Below are positions 4,546 to 6,380 of a DNA stretch of 6,380 nt, piece by piece. The notes under the pieces are model-generated. The model saw only the letters and a list, made by a program, of their open reading frames with translations, searched no databases and had not been told where the DNA came from. The stretch comes from Thermoflexus hugenholtzii JAD2. Lineage in GTDB: Bacteria; Chloroflexota; Dehalococcoidia; SHYB01. Position 1 is the first letter of the stretch; the number at the start of each line of letters is the position of its first letter. The translations under genes and the position numbers were made by a program. Location of the stretch: NCBI GenBank assembly GCA_945861815.1, contig CAMAVV010000098.1:1-6380 (forward strand), read 5' to 3'.

Positions 4546-5781
4546 ATGAAAAGACAAAGCGGCGCCCTTCGCGTCCTCAGCATCGATAACTACCGCCTCA
4601 CCTGGCCGGCCCTTGTGAGCAGCCAGCTGGGGCGGATGATGTGGATATTCGCCTCCAGCATCCTCATCTATACCCTGACCGATTCCGCCCTTCTCACCCA
4701 GATGGTCAACGTGACCGTCGCTGCGCCCCAGTTCCTGCTCGGCATCTTTAGCGGCACCATCGCCGACGCATACAACCGGCGCGTCGTCATGTTTCTCTCC
4801 CTCGCTCTCATGGCCCTTTTCACCTTTCTCGCGGCATTCCTCGCCCTCTTCGGCCTCATCGAGGCCTGGAGCATCCTGGCCCTCAGCACGGTCATCGGCG
4901 TCCTCTACACCGTGAATCAAGTGACACGGCGCACCTTTACCTTCGATGTCGTCGGCAAAGATCTCCTGGTTCATGCCATGGCCCTCGACAATATGGGCAC
5001 CACGCTGGGCTTCGTCTTCGCGCCGCTGCTAGCCAGTCTCTTTCTCAGCGTCGCACCCGACGACGTTACGAGAGGCGTCACCTGGACATACTTCGCCATC
5101 GCTGCCTTCTACACCGCATCGGGGCTGCTCTTCTTCAAGGTGCGGCAAGCCTGGGTTCAAGTCCAGACGCCCCTAAGGCCCTCATCAGCCATCGCCAACA
5201 TGTCAGAAGGGATTAAAGTCGTCGCGAGCAGCCGCGCCCTTATCGGCATCATGGGCGTAACGTGGATCTCCAACTTCTTCTTTTCCCCTCACCGAACGAT
5301 GGTTCCTGTCATCGGCATTTCCGTGCTGCACACAGGGCCTGGCATGCTTGGCCTCTTGGGCGCGGCGCAAGGCATCGGCTCGTTGCTTGGCGCTCTCTAT
5401 CTCTCCTCACGCAATTCGATACGCAGCCAGTCGTTCTATTATTGGTTCGGCGCTGCCAGTTCCATGGCCCTCTTGGCCGTCTTCGCCGCCTCCCGCAATT
5501 TCCCCTTGTCGTTCATCGGCTTGGTCTTAGCCGGCGTTGGCCAAGCATGGTTCGGCGCAATGCAGGCGACCCTCGTCCTGACCGCCGCGCCCGAGCACCT
5601 CCGTGGCCGCATCATGGGCATACTCAACATGGCCATAGGCAGCCAGGCCTTAGGCTCTCTCCTTCTCGGCATCATGAGCGAGTGGATGGGTCCTGGCCCA
5701 GCCCTCCTCTCCTTCGCCCTCTTCGGCGCGTTCAGCACCGTCATCTGGGTCTACATCTTCAAAGAGATGAACAAGCTCTAA
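4546..5781 (+). CDS. MFS transporter, MFS_3/EntS-like exporter type
   Basis: This 411-residue inner-membrane protein has about twelve hydrophobic segments, roughly at 20-43, 50-72, 79-104, 108-125, 147-170, 178-198, 231-258, 264-286, 297-316, 320-345, 355-378 and 383-405. A cytoplasmic loop (199-230) divides the two halves. The N-terminal I-D-N-Y-R-L-T-W, the MFS motif-A-like G-T-I-A-D-A-Y-N-R-R at 70-79 and A-P-E-H-L-R-G-R-I-M-G-I at 348-359 are typical of the MFS_3 group, which includes the enterobactin exporter EntS and macrolide-efflux-like proteins. Proton-driven export of a small molecule is the likely role; the substrate cannot be read from the sequence and no biosynthetic genes are adjacent. 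The ATG is well supported by GGAGAGG six bases upstream. It follows the small 88-residue gene by 43 bases on the same strand. The length is usual and no lesion is seen. Confidence 0.88.
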   Translation: MKRQSGALRVLSIDNYRLTWPALVSSQLGRMMWIFASSILIYTLTDSALLTQMVNVTVAAPQFLLGIFSGTIADAYNRRVVMFLSLALMALFTFLAAFLALFGLIEAWSILALSTVIGVLYTVNQVTRRTFTFDVVGKDLLVHAMALDNMGTTLGFVFAPLLASLFLSVAPDDVTRGVTWTYFAIAAFYTASGLLFFKVRQAWVQVQTPLRPSSAIANMSEGIKVVASSRALIGIMGVTWISNFFFSPHRTMVPVIGISVLHTGPGMLGLLGAAQGIGSLLGALYLSSRNSIRSQSFYYWFGAASSMALLAVFAASRNFPLSFIGLVLAGVGQAWFGAMQATLVLTAAPEHLRGRIMGILNMAIGSQALGSLLLGIMSEWMGPGPALLSFALFGAFSTVIWVYIFKEMNKL

Positions 5782-5805
5782 GTCTGTCTCTTACCCCTTT
5801 GTCCC

Positions 5806-5879
5806 TTACTCCTTACTCCTTACTCCTCTTCACCATCTCAAAATCTGTGTAATCTGCGGAATCTGTGGCTAATCTCTGT
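5806..5879. repeat. Short tandem repeats in the spacer before the amidohydrolase gene
   Basis: Three perfect copies of TTACTCC fill 5806-5826. After a 15-base gap come three contiguous imperfect 9-base units, AATCTGTGT (5842-5850), AATCTGCGG (5851-5859) and AATCTGTGG (5860-5868), and a fourth diverged unit AATCTCTGT (5871-5879). The 164-base spacer 5782-5945 otherwise holds only the promoter and ribosome binding site of the next gene. I see no terminator hairpin for the MFS gene. The base composition is more AT-rich and simpler than the surroundings. Confidence 0.7.
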
Positions 5880-5895
5880 ACTTCCCCTCTCCCGC

Positions 5896-5901
5896 TATAA
5901 T
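5896..5901 (+). promoter_or_regulatory. -10 box (TATAAT) of the amidohydrolase gene
   Basis: A perfect TATAAT lies 44 bases before the ATG at 5946, inside GCTATAATGCCCTC, which closely matches the sequence at 4206-4219 before another gene. No clear -35 hexamer is visible around 5873-5878. The position, the perfect hexamer and the shared flanks make this the best promoter candidate in the window. Confidence 0.6.
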
Positions 5902-5945
5902 GCCCTCGTTCCCGCGCGCCGCTGTACTGATGTGAGGAGGCCTTC

Positions 5946-6380
5946 ATGAACTACGCCGTCATCTCCGCCGACTCCCACGTCGTCGAGCCGAGAGACCTCT
6001 GGACGTCGCACATGGAGCCTGCCTACAAGGCCCGCGCGCCTCACATCGAAACCGTCGGCGGCGCCGACACCTTTGTTTGCGACGGCGAGGCCATCGCCCG
6101 CCCCGGCGGCTATTCTCTCGCTGGGCGCACACAGTTCCTTGGCCAGCCCTCCACTTACGCTGACGTGTATCCCGGCGGCTACGACCCACAGGCCCGGCTC
6201 AAGGACATGGCACGCGACGGCGTCGATGCGGAAGTGGTCTACCCTTCCTGCGCCATGAAGATGTATGCCCTGGCCGACGTGCCCTACAAACAGGCATGCT
6301 TCCGCGCCTATAACCGGTGGGCGAGCGACCTTTCGAAGGCTGCGCCACAGCGCCTGAAATCTATCGGCGTCATGACGCTT
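5946..6380 (+). CDS. Amidohydrolase-2 family metal-dependent hydrolase, N-terminal part (3' end cut by window)
   Basis: The frame is open for 145 codons from the ATG at 5946 to the window edge. The ATG is supported by GAGGAGG at 5934-5940, five bases upstream. The opening Y-A-V-I-S-A-D-S-H-V-V-E-P (residues 3-15) is typical of amidohydrolase-2 (PF04909-type) TIM-barrel hydrolases and decarboxylases. There D9 and H11 would be the D-x-H form of the N-terminal metal-binding motif. R-L-K-D-M-A-R-D-G-V-D-A-E-V-V-Y-P at 85-101 and the later A-Y-N-R-W (about 122-126) also match the family. The segment between (about 30-80) is where such enzymes vary and carry substrate-pocket residues. The remaining metal ligands lie beyond the window. 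Family members act on diverse small amides or aromatic acids, so the substrate is not assignable. It has its own TATAAT promoter. Confidence 0.87.
   Translation, partial: MNYAVISADSHVVEPRDLWTSHMEPAYKARAPHIETVGGADTFVCDGEAIARPGGYSLAGRTQFLGQPSTYADVYPGGYDPQARLKDMARDGVDAEVVYPSCAMKMYALADVPYKQACFRAYNRWASDLSKAAPQRLKSIGVMTL

Noticed and set aside
4462..4974. Minus-strand open frame of 170 codons opposite the MFS gene start
   Set aside because: The product is a Gly/Glu/Asp/His-rich string typical of the antisense of membrane-protein codons; it covers the ribosome binding site and first helices of a clear transporter.
5262..5852. Plus-strand 196-codon frame overlapping the end of the MFS gene
   Set aside because: Arg/Leu/Pro/His-rich composition, no motif, and the transporter frame with R-G-R-I-M-G continues intact through it.

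Overview
The window is GC-rich, densely packed bacterial chromosome with no tRNA, rRNA, CRISPR or insertion sequence that I can see. Gene content and style fit an uncultured-type Chloroflexota (Dehalococcoidia/SAR202-like) genome. The signs are a strong bias to C/G-ending codons, a translin-family protein, an FmdB-type zinc ribbon with a long acidic tail, and an amidohydrolase-2 gene with an S-A-D-S-H start. This assignment is inferred from resemblance only and is moderately sure.

Layout. Bases 1-2360 (+) hold the 3' end of recO, then a biotin carboxylase and a biotin carboxyl carrier protein in one tight run. The two biotin genes overlap in different frames and look like two halves of one carboxylase alpha subunit (BC-BT-BCCP) split by a single-base shift near 1813-1815. 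No carboxyltransferase (beta) gene is present. Bases 2375-4139 (-) hold, in transcription order, an FmdB-family zinc ribbon, a translin-family protein and a GNAT acetyltransferase. They are convergent with the carboxylase genes across only 14 bases. Bases 4140-4235 are a divergent promoter region. Bases 4236-5781 (+) hold an 88-residue uncharacterised protein and an MFS exporter of the MFS_3/EntS-like type. Bases 5782-5945 are a repeat-bearing spacer with a clear TATAAT box, leading to an amidohydrolase-2 family gene that runs off the right edge.

Functionally this is a mix of housekeeping (recombinational repair, acyl-CoA carboxylation) and accessory genes. The points most worth a second look are the frame-split carboxylase subunit and the bacterial translin homologue, whose putative nuclease residues are only partly kept and which sits beside a zinc-ribbon protein. 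Two hairpins that would cover ribosome binding sites and a -10 sequence shared by two promoters are smaller observations.
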